Assembly: GCA_027313505.1 (NCBI GenBank)
Contig: DAHVDN010000013.1
Coordinates: 1 to 62,331, forward strand
Direction of reading: 5' to 3'
DNA from: Candidatus Dormiibacterota bacterium
GTDB taxonomy: Bacteria > Chloroflexota > Dormibacteria > Aeolococcales > Bog-877
DNA: 62,331 nt
In this document: positions 19,806 to 29,106 of the stretch, piece by piece
Position numbering within the stretch: the first letter of the stretch is position 1
Layout: every line of letters begins with the position of its first letter
Notes under the pieces: model-generated
Told to the model about the DNA's origin: nothing
Seen by the model: only the letters and a program-made list of their open reading frames with translations
The model's database searches: none
Program-made: the position numbers and the translations under genes

Positions 19806-20705
19806 ATGACCAAGGAAATCCAGTGTGCGATCGGGGTGCACGTCGACGCTGTGGCGGGCTGGCTCGGTTCGTACGGGGGTGAGGACTCGCCCTCCGACAT
19901 ACAGCGCGGCATGTTCGCCGGCGAGGTCGGGATTCCGCGGTTGCTGGAACTGTTTAGGCGTCGCCAGCTGACGACCACCTGGTTCATCCCTGGCCATTCC
20001 ATCGAGACCTTCCCGGAGCAGGTGGCGCAGGTGGTGGCCAACGGCCACGAGGTTGGCGCCCATGGCTACTCCCACGAGAACCCAATAGCCATGAGCCCCT
20101 CCCAGGAGGAGGCAGTGTTGGGTCGATGCGTCGATCTCATCGAGGCGGTGAGCGGCAGACGTCCGCGAGGGTATGTGGCTCCGTGGTGGGAGATGTCTCC
20201 GGTGACCGCGGAACTCCTTGTTGGCTCGGGTTTTCTCTATGACAACAGCCAGGGCTACCGAGACTTCGTTCCCTTCTACGCCAGGGTCGGGGATAGCTGG
20301 ACCAAGGTGGACCTGACTCAGCCGGCCAGCAGTTGGATGCGGCCGCTGGTGCGCGGCCGAGAGGTGGACCTGGTGGAGATCGCGGCTAACTGGTACCTGG
20401 ACGACCTACCCCCCATGATGTTCATCAAGCAGTCGCCAAACAGCCACGGGTTCGTGAATCCCAGGGAGTTGGAGCAGCTGTGGCGCGATCAGTTCGACTG
20501 GGTGTATCGCGAGCTCGACTACGCCGTTTTTCCCCTGACCATCCATCCTGACGTCAGCGGCCGCCCCCAGGTGCTGCAGATGCTCGAGCGGCTGATCGAC
20601 TACATCTCAGGCCACTCCGGAGTCAGGTGGGTGACCATGGAGGAGGTGTCGGCAGACTTCCGACGCCGAGAGCCGTTCGGCTCTCGGCCAAACTCCGGCA
20701 GCTAA
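19806..20705 (+). CDS. Polysaccharide deacetylase-fold (NodB-type) hydrolase
   Basis: A 299-aa metal-dependent hydrolase. Putative metal ligands are Asp14 ([10 protein letters not shown]) and His86/His90 (GAHGYSHEN). A catalytic-site HPDVSGRP motif lies near the C-terminus. Overall it resembles the HpPgdA/cyclic-imide hydrolase and PuuE-allantoinase branch rather than chitin-oligosaccharide deacetylases, so the substrate may be an amide or imide. There is no signal peptide, which fits a cytoplasmic small-molecule enzyme. GAGGAG precedes the ATG. It lies between the permease and the threonine genes. Confidence 0.78.
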   Translation: MTKEIQCAIGVHVDAVAGWLGSYGGEDSPSDIQRGMFAGEVGIPRLLELFRRRQLTTTWFIPGHSIETFPEQVAQVVANGHEVGAHGYSHENPIAMSPSQEEAVLGRCVDLIEAVSGRRPRGYVAPWWEMSPVTAELLVGSGFLYDNSQGYRDFVPFYARVGDSWTKVDLTQPASSWMRPLVRGREVDLVEIAANWYLDDLPPMMFIKQSPNSHGFVNPRELEQLWRDQFDWVYRELDYAVFPLTIHPDVSGRPQVLQMLERLIDYISGHSGVRWVTMEEVSADFRRREPFGSRPNSGS

Positions 20706-20769
20706 CGGCGTCCGAGACCATGGAGGTTGCCTCTAAGCTCGAGACCTTTCCGGCGCAAGGCGTGGTTGG

Positions 20770-21693
20770 ATGGTGAGCAGCCGCCACTGCCGGGTAACCG
20801 TGCCGGCCACCTCCGCCAACCTTGGGAGCGGCTTCGACACCCTGGCAGTGGCCCTGGACCTCCACCTGACGGTCACCGCTCACCGCAGGCCCCAGGATAC
20901 GTTGACGGCAACCTACCGCGGTCCTCAGCCGAACTCCGTGCCTCTGGACAGCTCCAACCTCATATTCCGGGCGCTTTCAGAAGGGCTGGCCAGGGTCGGG
21001 GAGCGTCCTTCGGGACTGCACCTCAGCATCGAAAGTGAGATCCCCATCGGAGTGGGCCTCGGTTCGAGCGCGGCAGCGATAGTGTCGGGACTGCTGATCG
21101 CCGGCCTTCTTTCCGAGGAGATGAAGGGCAGGGAGGACATCCTCGAGCTGGCGGCCGCCAGTGAGGGCCACCCCGACAACGTGGCGGCCGCCCTTCTGGG
21201 GGGCTTCGTCGCCGCCGTCGACACCGGCTCCGGGGTACTCGCCCGCAGAGCTGACCTGGACCTCGACCTCAACTTCATCGTGGTGACACCTGAGGAGCCG
21301 CTCTCCACCCAGACCTCGCGCGCCGTGCTCCCCGACAGCTACGATCGGGCAGACGTGGTGTGGAACCTGCAACGGGTCGCCTTGCTCACGGCGAGCTTCT
21401 TCTCTGGCGGGTCGGGGCTGCGGCCAGAGCTATTCCAGGATCGGCTTCATCAATCCCACAGGGCCGCCCTGGTCCCGGGGCTGGCGGAGTGCTTGGCCAC
21501 ACGCCATCCGGACCTCCTCGGGGTGTTTCTGAGCGGTGCGGGATCGTCAGTGGTGGCCGTCGCCAGGAGTTCGGAGGTGCAGATTGCGCAGCTGCTGACT
21601 GACGCCTTCTCTTCAGCCGGAGTCTCCAGCCGGAGCCGCCTGCTAAAACCGGACAACCTCGGAGCCCGCAGCCAGATGGTGGCCGGCGTTTGA
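20770..21693 (+). CDS. thrB: Homoserine kinase
   Basis: Phosphorylates homoserine for threonine synthesis (307 aa). GHMP kinase fold: N-terminal VTVPATSANLGSGFDTLAVA, ATP-binding PIGVGLGSSAAAIVSGL (about 94-110), and the C-terminal LSGAGSSVVAVA motif. It is followed 127 bp downstream by thrC; together they convert homoserine to threonine. Confidence 0.93.
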   Translation: MVSSRHCRVTVPATSANLGSGFDTLAVALDLHLTVTAHRRPQDTLTATYRGPQPNSVPLDSSNLIFRALSEGLARVGERPSGLHLSIESEIPIGVGLGSSAAAIVSGLLIAGLLSEEMKGREDILELAAASEGHPDNVAAALLGGFVAAVDTGSGVLARRADLDLDLNFIVVTPEEPLSTQTSRAVLPDSYDRADVVWNLQRVALLTASFFSGGSGLRPELFQDRLHQSHRAALVPGLAECLATRHPDLLGVFLSGAGSSVVAVARSSEVQIAQLLTDAFSSAGVSSRSRLLKPDNLGARSQMVAGV

Positions 21694-21820
21694 TGCTCGA
21701 ACCGCAGAAGGTCAGCGACGGCCGGTTTGGGACCGCTCAGCCCGGAGCCGAGGAACGGGCGGTGTCTATGGTGGCATCCAGCTCACGGTCGACGGTGACC
21801 CTGTCCTCTAAGAGTCACCG

Positions 21821-23089
21821 ATGATCCCGACCCACCTGCGCTGCCCGACCCCCGGCTGCGGCCTGGAATCGGACCGAGAAGATGGAGAGTACCTCTGCCG
21901 CCGCTGCCATGGTCTGTTGGAGCTCACCTACGATTACCCGCGCCAAGATGCCGTGGGGTGGCCGGAGCTGTGGCGGGCCAGGGGCCATGGAGGCAGCGCG
22001 GCTGACCGCAGCGGGGTTTGGCGGTTCCGAGAACTGCTGCCGCTGTTCGATGACGCAGAGCGGGTTGTCTCCCTAGGCGAGGGCGCGACCCCGCTTGTGG
22101 ACCTCTCCAGGGCCGCCTCCTGGGCTGGGGTTGACCACCTCTCTGTGAAGCACCAGGGTGCCAACCCTACGGGTTCCTTCAAGGACCTCGGGATGACCGT
22201 ATGCATCACCGAAGCTGTGCGCCTTGGGTCCAAGGTGGTGGCCTGCGCCTCCACGGGGAACACGTCGTCTTCGATGGCGGCCTACGCCGCCCGCGCTGGA
22301 CTGAAGGCGGTGGTGTTCGTCCCCCGGGGCGCTGTGTCCGGAGCCAAGCTAGCCCAGGCCCTTGATTTCGGAGCCCGGGTGGTTGAGGTCGGAGACAACT
22401 TCGACCAGGCGTTCGGCATCCTCAGGGAGTTGGCACCGAAGTTGGGCCTCTACCTGGTCAACTCCGTGAACCCCTTCCGTCTGGAGGGGCAGAAGTCGAT
22501 CGCCGTGGGACTCTTGGAGCAGTGCGATTGGCGCCCACCTGACTACATCGTCCTTCCAGGTGGCAACCTCGGCAACACGTCCGCCATCGGCAAGGGGCTG
22601 AGGGAGCTCTCCGAGCTCGGTCTGCTTGCGCAGATGCCGCGCCTTGTGGTGGTGCAGGCCGAGGGGGCGGCTCCTTTCCATAAGATGTGGTCGAGCGGGA
22701 GCTCGGCTCTAATCCCAGTTGCTGACCCCTCCACACGGGCAACCGCCATCCGCATCGGAAATCCCGCCAACTGGCCCCGGGCGCGCCGGGTGCTGGAACT
22801 AACCGAGGGCCTAACGACAGCGGTGAGCGACCTGGAGATCGACGAGGCCAAGCGAGAACTTGCGGCCTGTGGGATCGGCTGTGAGCCGGCATCGGCATCC
22901 ACCCTGGCCGGGGTGCGCCGACTCCGACTTCAGGGGCTCATGGACCGCGGAGTCAGGGTGGTTTTGATTCTCACGGGTCACCAGCTAAAGGACACCGACT
23001 ACATCACTGAACATCTGGCAGGAGCTGCCGTTGTGGCGGGAGGCTCCACCTCGGCGGAGGTGGAATCGGTGGTGGGGCGTTTGGTGTGA
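21821..23089 (+). CDS. thrC: Threonine synthase
   Basis: PLP enzyme converting O-phosphohomoserine to threonine (422 aa). The PLP lysine is Lys121 in GSFKDLGMT. VLPGGNLGNTSA is the phosphate-binding loop. The N-terminus carries four cysteines (C8, C13, C26, C29) forming a small zinc-ribbon-like element seen in many actinobacterial and archaeal ThrC proteins. Confidence 0.93.
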   Translation: MIPTHLRCPTPGCGLESDREDGEYLCRRCHGLLELTYDYPRQDAVGWPELWRARGHGGSAADRSGVWRFRELLPLFDDAERVVSLGEGATPLVDLSRAASWAGVDHLSVKHQGANPTGSFKDLGMTVCITEAVRLGSKVVACASTGNTSSSMAAYAARAGLKAVVFVPRGAVSGAKLAQALDFGARVVEVGDNFDQAFGILRELAPKLGLYLVNSVNPFRLEGQKSIAVGLLEQCDWRPPDYIVLPGGNLGNTSAIGKGLRELSELGLLAQMPRLVVVQAEGAAPFHKMWSSGSSALIPVADPSTRATAIRIGNPANWPRARRVLELTEGLTTAVSDLEIDEAKRELAACGIGCEPASASTLAGVRRLRLQGLMDRGVRVVLILTGHQLKDTDYITEHLAGAAVVAGGSTSAEVESVVGRLV

Positions 23090-23165
23090 GGAGAGTTCGC
23101 GGAGGGCCAGCACCGAAAGGGGCCTCGAACTGAAGCTGAGCCCGAACCAATACGATGTGGAGACC

Positions 23166-23738
23166 ATGATCAGTCGCTTCCCGGTCCCGGATGTTGACGA
23201 CCTCCCCGCGGATCTTGCGGCACGAATCCGCGAGATCTCGGACAAGACCGGATTTGTGCCGAACGTCTTTCTGGCCCTCGCCCATCGCCCCGCGGAGCTG
23301 AGGGCCTTCATGGCATATCACGACGCCGTCATGGATCGAGCCGGCGGGCTGTCCAAGTCGGACCGAGAGATGATCGTCGTCGTCACCAGCGCCATCCGGA
23401 GTTGCACCTACTGCGTGGTGGCCCATGGGGCGATCCTGCGCCTTCGGGCCAAGGATCCCGAGCTGTCAGACCTGGTGGCCACCAACTATCGCCTAGCTCC
23501 GATCACATCCCGGCAGCGGCAGATGCTGGACTACGCGGTCAAGCTTTCTACCGTGCCCGAAGAGGTGGGCGAGGAGGACATGGAATCTCTCAGCGCCGCC
23601 GGATTCGATGATGATGAGATCTGGGACATCTCCGCTGTGGTGTCCCTTTTTGCTCTCTCGAACCGAATGGCCCTCGCCCTGGACATCCGGCCCAACAAGG
23701 AGTTTCACCTCATGGGACGGATCCCCCGGAAGCCCTGA
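23166..23738 (+). CDS. AhpD-fold (carboxymuconolactone decarboxylase family) protein
   Basis: A 190-aa peroxidase-related alkylhydroperoxidase-like protein. The redox motif is SCTYCVVAHGA (CxxC followed by His at +3), the hallmark of AhpD-type proton-relay active sites. The ATG at 23166 follows GGAG. It is 76 bp downstream of thrC in the same direction. A second smaller AhpD-fold gene lies at 24996-25418 on the other strand. The function here is unknown; oxidative-stress defence is the family default. Confidence 0.82.
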   Translation: MISRFPVPDVDDLPADLAARIREISDKTGFVPNVFLALAHRPAELRAFMAYHDAVMDRAGGLSKSDREMIVVVTSAIRSCTYCVVAHGAILRLRAKDPELSDLVATNYRLAPITSRQRQMLDYAVKLSTVPEEVGEEDMESLSAAGFDDDEIWDISAVVSLFALSNRMALALDIRPNKEFHLMGRIPRKP

Positions 23739-23785
23739 TCCGCCCCGGGCCCGAAGAGACAAACCAGGACCGCAACCAGGCCGGC

Positions 23786-24883
23786 TCAGAAGCTGTACAG
23801 CCGCCCGGTGTTGCCTTCCATGATGGCAGTCTCGACCTCCGAAAGCCAGCTTTGCCGGGCACCTTGTTTGGCCCAGCGGTCCCGAAGCGCCGCCCAAGCC
23901 TCCTGGATCAGGAGCGCTCCCAACCAGTAGGTCTCTGGCGCCCCGTGGCCGTCGGTGCCACACAGCACCCTGGCCGCAGGGGCCATTTCCAAGACTCGCT
24001 CCAACCTGTTAGCAACGGTGGCCACGGTGTGGAGATTGAACTCCGAGAGTTCTGCGTGAACGTTGGGCTTGGCCAGGGTTAGGAAGGCAAGTTCCTCGTG
24101 CCAAGGGTAGGACCCGTGAATAAGGATGATCGTCGCAGCGAGTCCCTCGGGGGTGCGCAGCAGCTCCTCCAAAAGAAGCGGGTTGGCCTCACCAAGACGG
24201 ATCTCCGAATCGCCGTAGCCGGTGTGGATCTGAAAAGGCAGTTTGAGCTCGGCAGCCCAACCGAGGGCGCGCCGCAAGACCAGGTCGCGGAGCGCCTTGC
24301 CGCGCCGTCTAACCTCGAGTTCCCGGCTATCCTGAAGGGAGCGGTCCGCCGCCGCCAGATCGGCATAAGGGTCAACGGCCAAACCGGTGCGATAGGCGAT
24401 GATCGTCTTGAAGCCGAAGTATCCACTTGCCGGGGCCCCGCGCATCGCCTGCTCCACGGCTGCCAGAATCTCGCCGGCGCCCGCCCCGGCAGCGATCAAT
24501 CGGTCCACCATCGGCTCCAGCCGAAGTATGGGGCGGACCGAACACCCGACCATCTCCGCAAAGCTGTCGGCAGCGGCCGTGGTGGCATCGAGATTCCACC
24601 CGGGATCGAGCACCAGTCCGCGGAGGTTGGCTGACATGAACAGACCACGGACATATCGAGGCCAGTCTCGGCTAGCCTCGGCTCTCGCAGCCGGGACCTC
24701 CTCCACTTCGCAGCCGAGGTAGCGAGCCAGTCGCACGCCAAGCAGCTCGTGGCTCAGTCGCGAAGGGCTGGTACGGGCACGCTCCGACCTAGACTCCTCG
24801 TCTGTGACCAGCTGCACGTTGATGCTGGAGAGGTCCAGCGGTCCGCCGCTGTCGGTGATCGGATGACCGTGGCTGTCAATCAT
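23786..24883 (-). CDS. Amidohydrolase-2 family protein, FluG N-domain type
   Basis: TIM-barrel metal hydrolase of 365 aa. The N-terminal HxH is in IDSHGHPI. Later ligands are His in FQIHTGYGD, His in IILIHGSYPW and Asp in CGTDGHGAPE. The C-terminal half resembles the amidohydrolase domain fused to a glutamine-synthetase domain in fungal FluG. A glutamine-synthetase-like gene lies 4 kb away, which supports a shared pathway. It is the last gene of a minus-strand run (cupin, SDR, aminotransferase, AhpD, amidohydrolase). Confidence 0.8.
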   Translation of the reverse strand: MIDSHGHPITDSGGPLDLSSINVQLVTDEESRSERARTSPSRLSHELLGVRLARYLGCEVEEVPAARAEASRDWPRYVRGLFMSANLRGLVLDPGWNLDATTAAADSFAEMVGCSVRPILRLEPMVDRLIAAGAGAGEILAAVEQAMRGAPASGYFGFKTIIAYRTGLAVDPYADLAAADRSLQDSRELEVRRRGKALRDLVLRRALGWAAELKLPFQIHTGYGDSEIRLGEANPLLLEELLRTPEGLAATIILIHGSYPWHEELAFLTLAKPNVHAELSEFNLHTVATVANRLERVLEMAPAARVLCGTDGHGAPETYWLGALLIQEAWAALRDRWAKQGARQSWLSEVETAIMEGNTGRLYSF

Positions 24884-24995
24884 CTTTGGGTTCGGCCGGA
24901 GGTCGACTGGTCAAAGGACCCTGGCGCTGGCGCCGCCACCTGGTGGCATTTCCTGTGCGCTCGCGGGGCCAGCGGCGATTGCGGAGTGTCGACGG

Positions 24996-25418
24996 TCACC
25001 CCTTCACCCCCTGCAGGCCCTCAGCCCGTGGAACTGGGGGCTCGTACTCGACCTTGAGCCCGGAGGCGACGGCGTTGGAGCCATTGAAGAAGTCGACCAC
25101 CGCCATCAGCTCCAGGACCTCGGGATCACCGAACCCCATGCCTCGCAGCGCATCGGTATGGCTAGAGAGACAGTAGGAGCAATTGTTGGTCGCGGACACG
25201 GCGACCGCGATGATCTCCTTGGTGCGCCGGTCCAGGGAGCCCTCGCTCATGACGGCCTTCAGCTTGTTCCAGGTGGCCGCCAGATACTCCGGTTGGTGGG
25301 CCAGCGCCTTCCAGTAATTTGGAACCCTCTCGAGATTGCGGCTGGCAAGGATCTCGTCATATACCTCCTTCACCAGGCCCGTTGCCTCCGACTCGTCAAC
25401 AAGCCTCACCAGAGCCAT
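24996..25418 (-). CDS. AhpD-fold (carboxymuconolactone decarboxylase family) protein
   Basis: A 140-aa protein with the AhpD redox motif NCSYCLSSHTDAL. The ATG at 25418 follows AGGGGGATCG. It begins 10 bp after the end of the aminotransferase gene, so it is probably cotranscribed with it. The sequence is clearly different from the AhpD-fold protein at 23166-23738, so this is not a recent duplication. Confidence 0.82.
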   Translation of the reverse strand: MALVRLVDESEATGLVKEVYDEILASRNLERVPNYWKALAHQPEYLAATWNKLKAVMSEGSLDRRTKEIIAVAVSATNNCSYCLSSHTDALRGMGFGDPEVLELMAVVDFFNGSNAVASGLKVEYEPPVPRAEGLQGVKG

Positions 25419-25428
25419 CTCGATCCCC

Positions 25429-26373
25429 CTAATTGCCGGAGGCGACTTTCGCCACCGGAGTGCGCCACTCTGCAAATTCAGCAACCTCTCCCCTCACCGC
25501 CTCAAGGTAGGCCCGTTGCAGCTCCTGGGTCAGAGGACCAATCTCACCGTTGCCGACAACCCGACCGTCGACGCTGGTGACGGGGGCGATCTGGACTCCA
25601 GTTCCTGACAGAAACGCCTCGTCAGCCGCCAGGAGCTCGCTGCGGTCGACCCGCCGCACCTCGAGCGGCCATCCCCGCTTTCGCACCAGTTCGATGACGC
25701 AGTCTCTGGTGATGCCGACAAGGACGTCGTCGCTTGCCTGCGGGGTGATCACCACTCCATCCTGTACCAGGAAGAGGTTCGAGGACGAAGCCTCCGAAAC
25801 ATGCCCGTCGCCGGTCAGCATGATCGCCTCGTCAAAGCCACGCTCGCGAGCCTCATCCGACGCCAGTGCGGCATTGACATAGGCGCCGGTCGGCTTGGCC
25901 CTGGCCGGGATCGAATTGTCATCGATCCTGCGCCAAGCCGAGATCATGACGCGTAGGCCCTTGCGGATGTCAAGGTAGTCGCCAAAAGGCTGGGTGAACA
26001 CACAAAGGTCACTCTCGATACCAGACAGGGTCACCTTGATTGTGGTTCCTGACTTGTAGAGGATCGGCCGTATGTAGACGTCCTCGTGATACCCGTTCCT
26101 CGCCAAAAGCTCCAAGATGATGGCCTCCACCCTCTCCGCGCTCAAGGAGGGGTCGGGATCCAGGTGCAGAATCCTGGCCGATCGGACCAGCCGCTGCGCG
26201 TGCTCCCGCAGGCGGATCACGTACAGCTGCTCTCGATTTGAATTCCAGTAGGCCCTGATCCCCTCGAAACAACCGGTGCCGTAATTGAATGCGTGAGTGG
26301 CGATCGGGACCCTGGCCTGGTCGCGGTCTACGAAGTCGCCTTGAAAGTAAACGATGTCTCCTGGCTTTGTCAC
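25429..26373 (-). CDS. ilvE: Branched-chain amino acid aminotransferase (class IV PLP)
   Basis: A 314-aa fold-IV aminotransferase. HAFNYGTGCFEGIRAYW and the PLP lysine in ARAKPTGAYVNAAL match BCAT. EASSSNLFLVQDG and GITRDCVIEL are the C-terminal signature. GTG start at 26373 overlaps the SDR stop (GTGA). It could make or consume valine, leucine and isoleucine, or act on the unknown substrate of the surrounding cluster. Its sandwiching between an SDR and AhpD genes is atypical for a housekeeping ilvE. Confidence 0.87.
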   Translation of the reverse strand: MTKPGDIVYFQGDFVDRDQARVPIATHAFNYGTGCFEGIRAYWNSNREQLYVIRLREHAQRLVRSARILHLDPDPSLSAERVEAIILELLARNGYHEDVYIRPILYKSGTTIKVTLSGIESDLCVFTQPFGDYLDIRKGLRVMISAWRRIDDNSIPARAKPTGAYVNAALASDEARERGFDEAIMLTGDGHVSEASSSNLFLVQDGVVITPQASDDVLVGITRDCVIELVRKRGWPLEVRRVDRSELLAADEAFLSGTGVQIAPVTSVDGRVVGNGEIGPLTQELQRAYLEAVRGEVAEFAEWRTPVAKVASGN

Positions 26374-27152
26374 ACGTATCTCCCCATGCCGCCGGCAACG
26401 TCGATGGATGCGCCGGTGATGTAACTGGCCTGACTGCCAGCCAGGAATGCGACCAGGCCGGCAACCTCCTCGGGCTCGCCGAATCGACCCAATGGGACCT
26501 CCGCCTCGGCGGTTCGCGCAAAAAAAGCACTCTCGGTGAGTTCGGGGGCACGACGCTGTCGGATGGCGGTCCACTGCGGAGTGCGAACGAAACCGATGTT
26601 GACGCTGTTGACCAAGATCCCGAATGGAGCCAGCTCCATGGCCAACGCCTTGTTGAAAGCCAGGCAGGCGGCTCGGTCCACTGTGGTGGCGAAGAAGTTG
26701 GGGTCCGGCTGGCGCCCATAAATCGCGTTTATGTTGATGATCGCTCCTCCTCCGGCAGCCTTGAGGTGGGGCAGCGCCGCGCGACTGCACCGGATCTGCG
26801 AGAAGAGCTTGACATCAAGGTCCTCCTGAAAATCCTGGTCCTTGAGGGTGGCAAAGGTGCCTGGGTGCGCTCGACCGGCGTTGTTCACAAGGATGTCCAG
26901 GCCTCCGAGCTCGGCTGCGGCCTCCGGCACGAACCGACCGACTTCCGCGGCATTTGAGACATCCGCCACCGCCGCGACCACCCTGCCGCCGCCCGACCGA
27001 AGCCTCTCCGCCGCCGCCTCTATCTCCGCTCCGTTGCGGGAGCAGATCGCCACCTGGGCACCCTCGGCAAGCAGCGCCTCAGCGATTGAGAAGCCGATCC
27101 CCTTCGATCCCCCGGTTACGATCGCCCGGCGCCCTTTCAGGCCGAGGTCCAC
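26370..27152 (-). CDS. SDR-family protein lacking the Tyr-Lys catalytic pair
   Basis: Rossmann-fold protein of 260 aa. The NAD(P) motif TGGSKGIG is near residue 14, NNAG is near residue 90, and the C-terminal end (DVAGGMGRYV) is normal. Where the YxxxK catalytic pair belongs, the sequence reads NFFATTVDRAACLAFNKAL, so Tyr is Phe and Lys is Val. Classical dehydrogenase chemistry is therefore doubtful. It may bind cofactor only or use another acid/base. The stop overlaps the ilvE start, and the cupin gene is 5 bp upstream, so the genes are cotranscribed. Confidence 0.82.
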   Translation of the reverse strand: MDLGLKGRRAIVTGGSKGIGFSIAEALLAEGAQVAICSRNGAEIEAAAERLRSGGGRVVAAVADVSNAAEVGRFVPEAAAELGGLDILVNNAGRAHPGTFATLKDQDFQEDLDVKLFSQIRCSRAALPHLKAAGGGAIININAIYGRQPDPNFFATTVDRAACLAFNKALAMELAPFGILVNSVNIGFVRTPQWTAIRQRRAPELTESAFFARTAEAEVPLGRFGEPEEVAGLVAFLAGSQASYITGASIDVAGGMGRYV

Positions 27153-27157
27153 GGAAG

Positions 27158-27580
27158 CTAGCCTTTGATCCCGCTTCGGGCGGCGTGAGCGAGCTCCAGC
27201 AGAGCCTTTCGCGGCGGGTTGAAGACGTCGTACTCCAGACAGGAGTTCTCCCGGGTGCGAGCACCGTGACGGACGTTGGCGGGGACGACGGCCACCATGC
27301 CCGGGGTCAGCACCCGGACCTCGCCGTCGATTTCGAACTCCAGCTGCCCCTTCACGACTAGGGTGATCTGTTCCTCGTCGTGAACGTGTACTGGCGCTTC
27401 AGTATGCGGATCGAAGCTGACCGCCATCAGCATGGTCCGCTCCCCAAGTAGGTAACGAAACTCGAGCCCGGGGACGAACTGAACTGGGTCACCCTCGGTG
27501 CCCAGATCCACGAAGCGACCCGGAGCTGTGGGCTCTCGACCGGAGCCGGTCTGGCTGAAGTACTGGTCTGCAAGGCTCAT
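27158..27580 (-). CDS. Cupin-domain protein
   Basis: A 140-aa single cupin. Motif 1 includes HTEAPVHVHDEEQITLVVKG, with His residues for a metal, and motif 2 ends PANVRHGART. First gene of the minus-strand operon toward the amidohydrolase. Small cupins act as dioxygenases, isomerases or binding proteins; the substrate is unknown. Confidence 0.8.
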   Translation of the reverse strand: MSLADQYFSQTGSGREPTAPGRFVDLGTEGDPVQFVPGLEFRYLLGERTMLMAVSFDPHTEAPVHVHDEEQITLVVKGQLEFEIDGEVRVLTPGMVAVVPANVRHGARTRENSCLEYDVFNPPRKALLELAHAARSGIKG

Positions 27581-27753
27581 CGTCTCTGGTCCCCCAAAGT
27601 GACGCGATGCCTAAGCTCCTCGCGCCCACCGCCTCCTGGGCCCAGACTCCAGACACCCCTTGGGTCCGACTCTTGGCCCAGACACCACAAGGTGCCCAAC
27701 TATACCAGGCCCAGCTATGATGTAAGGGTGAACGCAGGGATGTGGTCTGAGAA

Positions 27754-28362
27754 GTGATGCCAAAAGCGGTCTATGACTTTACCAATGCCAACCGAGCCGC
27801 CGAGCCTCCAGACCTCGCCGCGGTTCATGTGCTGGACTCGACCGACGCTTCCATCCTGGTCCTGCTGCTGCGCGATGCCAGGGTCTCGGTTCGCCGGATA
27901 GCGGCAGAGGTGGGCATGTCGGCCCCAGCCGTCGCAGAGCGCATCGGGCGCCTGGAGCGCAACGGAATCGTAACGGGGTACAGCGCTCAGGTGGACTGGT
28001 CTCGGTTGGGGTACGGAGTTACCGCATACGTAGCCGTGACTGGTGTGCAGGGCTGGGAGCAGGTCGAGACCGTTTCCGCCCTGCGCGGCCTTCTCGAGGT
28101 TGAAAGCGTGGAGATTGTGACGGGTGCCTCAGACCTGCTGGTAAAGCTGAGGGTCCGCGACCAACAACACCTCAGAGACTGTCTATTCGATCGAGTCTGG
28201 AAGGTGCCAGGAGTCCACCGGACAGAGACCCTGATGTGCCTGGACGACGAGCTCCCCAAGGCCTTCGATTTGGAGCTGGCGGAGTCCCTTTTGGCCTCTT
28301 CCAAGCCGGTCCCGGGACGGGGGCTCCGCCCGTCCGAAGGGGCGGCCCTGTCGGGCGGTTGA
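27754..28362 (+). CDS. Lrp/AsnC family transcriptional regulator
   Basis: A 202-aa regulator with an N-terminal helix-turn-helix (residues ~30-75: RRIAAEVGMSAPAVAERIGR) and a C-terminal RAM ligand-binding domain. GTG at 27754 or ATG at 27757 may start it. It sits between the divergent cupin operon and the co-directional glutaminase/GS-like genes, so it probably senses an amino acid and controls both sides. About 25 extra residues precede the HTH and the tail is long for this family. Confidence 0.87.
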   Translation: MMPKAVYDFTNANRAAEPPDLAAVHVLDSTDASILVLLLRDARVSVRRIAAEVGMSAPAVAERIGRLERNGIVTGYSAQVDWSRLGYGVTAYVAVTGVQGWEQVETVSALRGLLEVESVEIVTGASDLLVKLRVRDQQHLRDCLFDRVWKVPGVHRTETLMCLDDELPKAFDLELAESLLASSKPVPGRGLRPSEGAALSGG

Positions 28363-28367
28363 GCTGA

Positions 28368-29078
28368 ATGTGCGAGTTGCTTCTGGCGAGATGGCCACGA
28401 CCGGTACCGCCGGACCGCGTCTTGGAGTGGGCGGACTCGCTGGAACGCCACGGGTTGGGAGGATACGGCTGGGGGATCGCCTGGAGGGAGCACGGCCTGG
28501 TGCGCAGTTACCGCCATCCCGGGTTGCTCAGGGACGACCTGTCCGGTCGGATGGGGCTCCGGCATTGCGCCTCCACGCACTTCATGATTCATCTGAGGCG
28601 GCCATCCCAGCTCACCACTGTGGCCCTTGCGGACACCCAGCCGTTCCTGGCGGACGACGGCAGCTACGCCTTCGAGCACAACGGGCGGCTCGACAGGGCC
28701 GAAGAGCTCAGAGGACAGTTTGCCGCATCACTTCATGGCCGGGCCGACAGCGAGGTTGGCTTCCGGCTCTTCGGGTCTCTGATGGAGTCGGGGCTCTCGG
28801 CCGACGCCGCCTTGGCCTCTGTCCACCAGCAACTCGGCGGCACGGCGAACCTCGGCTACCTGCCGGCGGCCGGGTCTGTGCTGGCATACGCCGGCGCTCC
28901 CGCAAATCAGATGTGGCACTTCCGTATCGCCGGAGCCGAGGTCATCAGCACAGCCCTTCACTCGGCTGACGAAGCTGTCTTCGAGCTCTGCTTCCCCGAA
29001 GCGACGGACCGAACGATGATCGCCGAAGGCGCAATCGAGCAGCTCGTGGAGCTTCCGGTAGGTGCCCCAACCCAGTGA
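28368..29078 (+). CDS. Class II glutamine amidotransferase domain protein
   Basis: Stand-alone Ntn-type glutaminase domain (236 aa) with the nucleophile Cys2 after Met removal (MCELLLARW). HLRRPS and FEHNGRLD match the glutamine-binding motifs of YafJ/EgtC-like proteins. It begins 5 bp after the Lrp gene and ends 28 bp before the GS-like gene. Its ammonia-accepting partner is not fused, so the neighbouring ligase or another synthase may use it; some members hydrolyse gamma-glutamyl amides. Confidence 0.82.
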   Translation: MCELLLARWPRPVPPDRVLEWADSLERHGLGGYGWGIAWREHGLVRSYRHPGLLRDDLSGRMGLRHCASTHFMIHLRRPSQLTTVALADTQPFLADDGSYAFEHNGRLDRAEELRGQFAASLHGRADSEVGFRLFGSLMESGLSADAALASVHQQLGGTANLGYLPAAGSVLAYAGAPANQMWHFRIAGAEVISTALHSADEAVFELCFPEATDRTMIAEGAIEQLVELPVGAPTQ

Positions 29079-29106
29079 CCTATCACGCACCGAGAAGGAG
29101 GGACCG

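Noticed and set aside
18516-20075. 519-codon minus-strand frame opposite the permease
   Set aside because: Shadow frame; the permease and deacetylase genes explain the region.
23402-25200. Sec in place of Cys in the AhpD-type CxxC motifs
   Set aside because: Both motifs use TGC codons; no in-frame TGA is involved.
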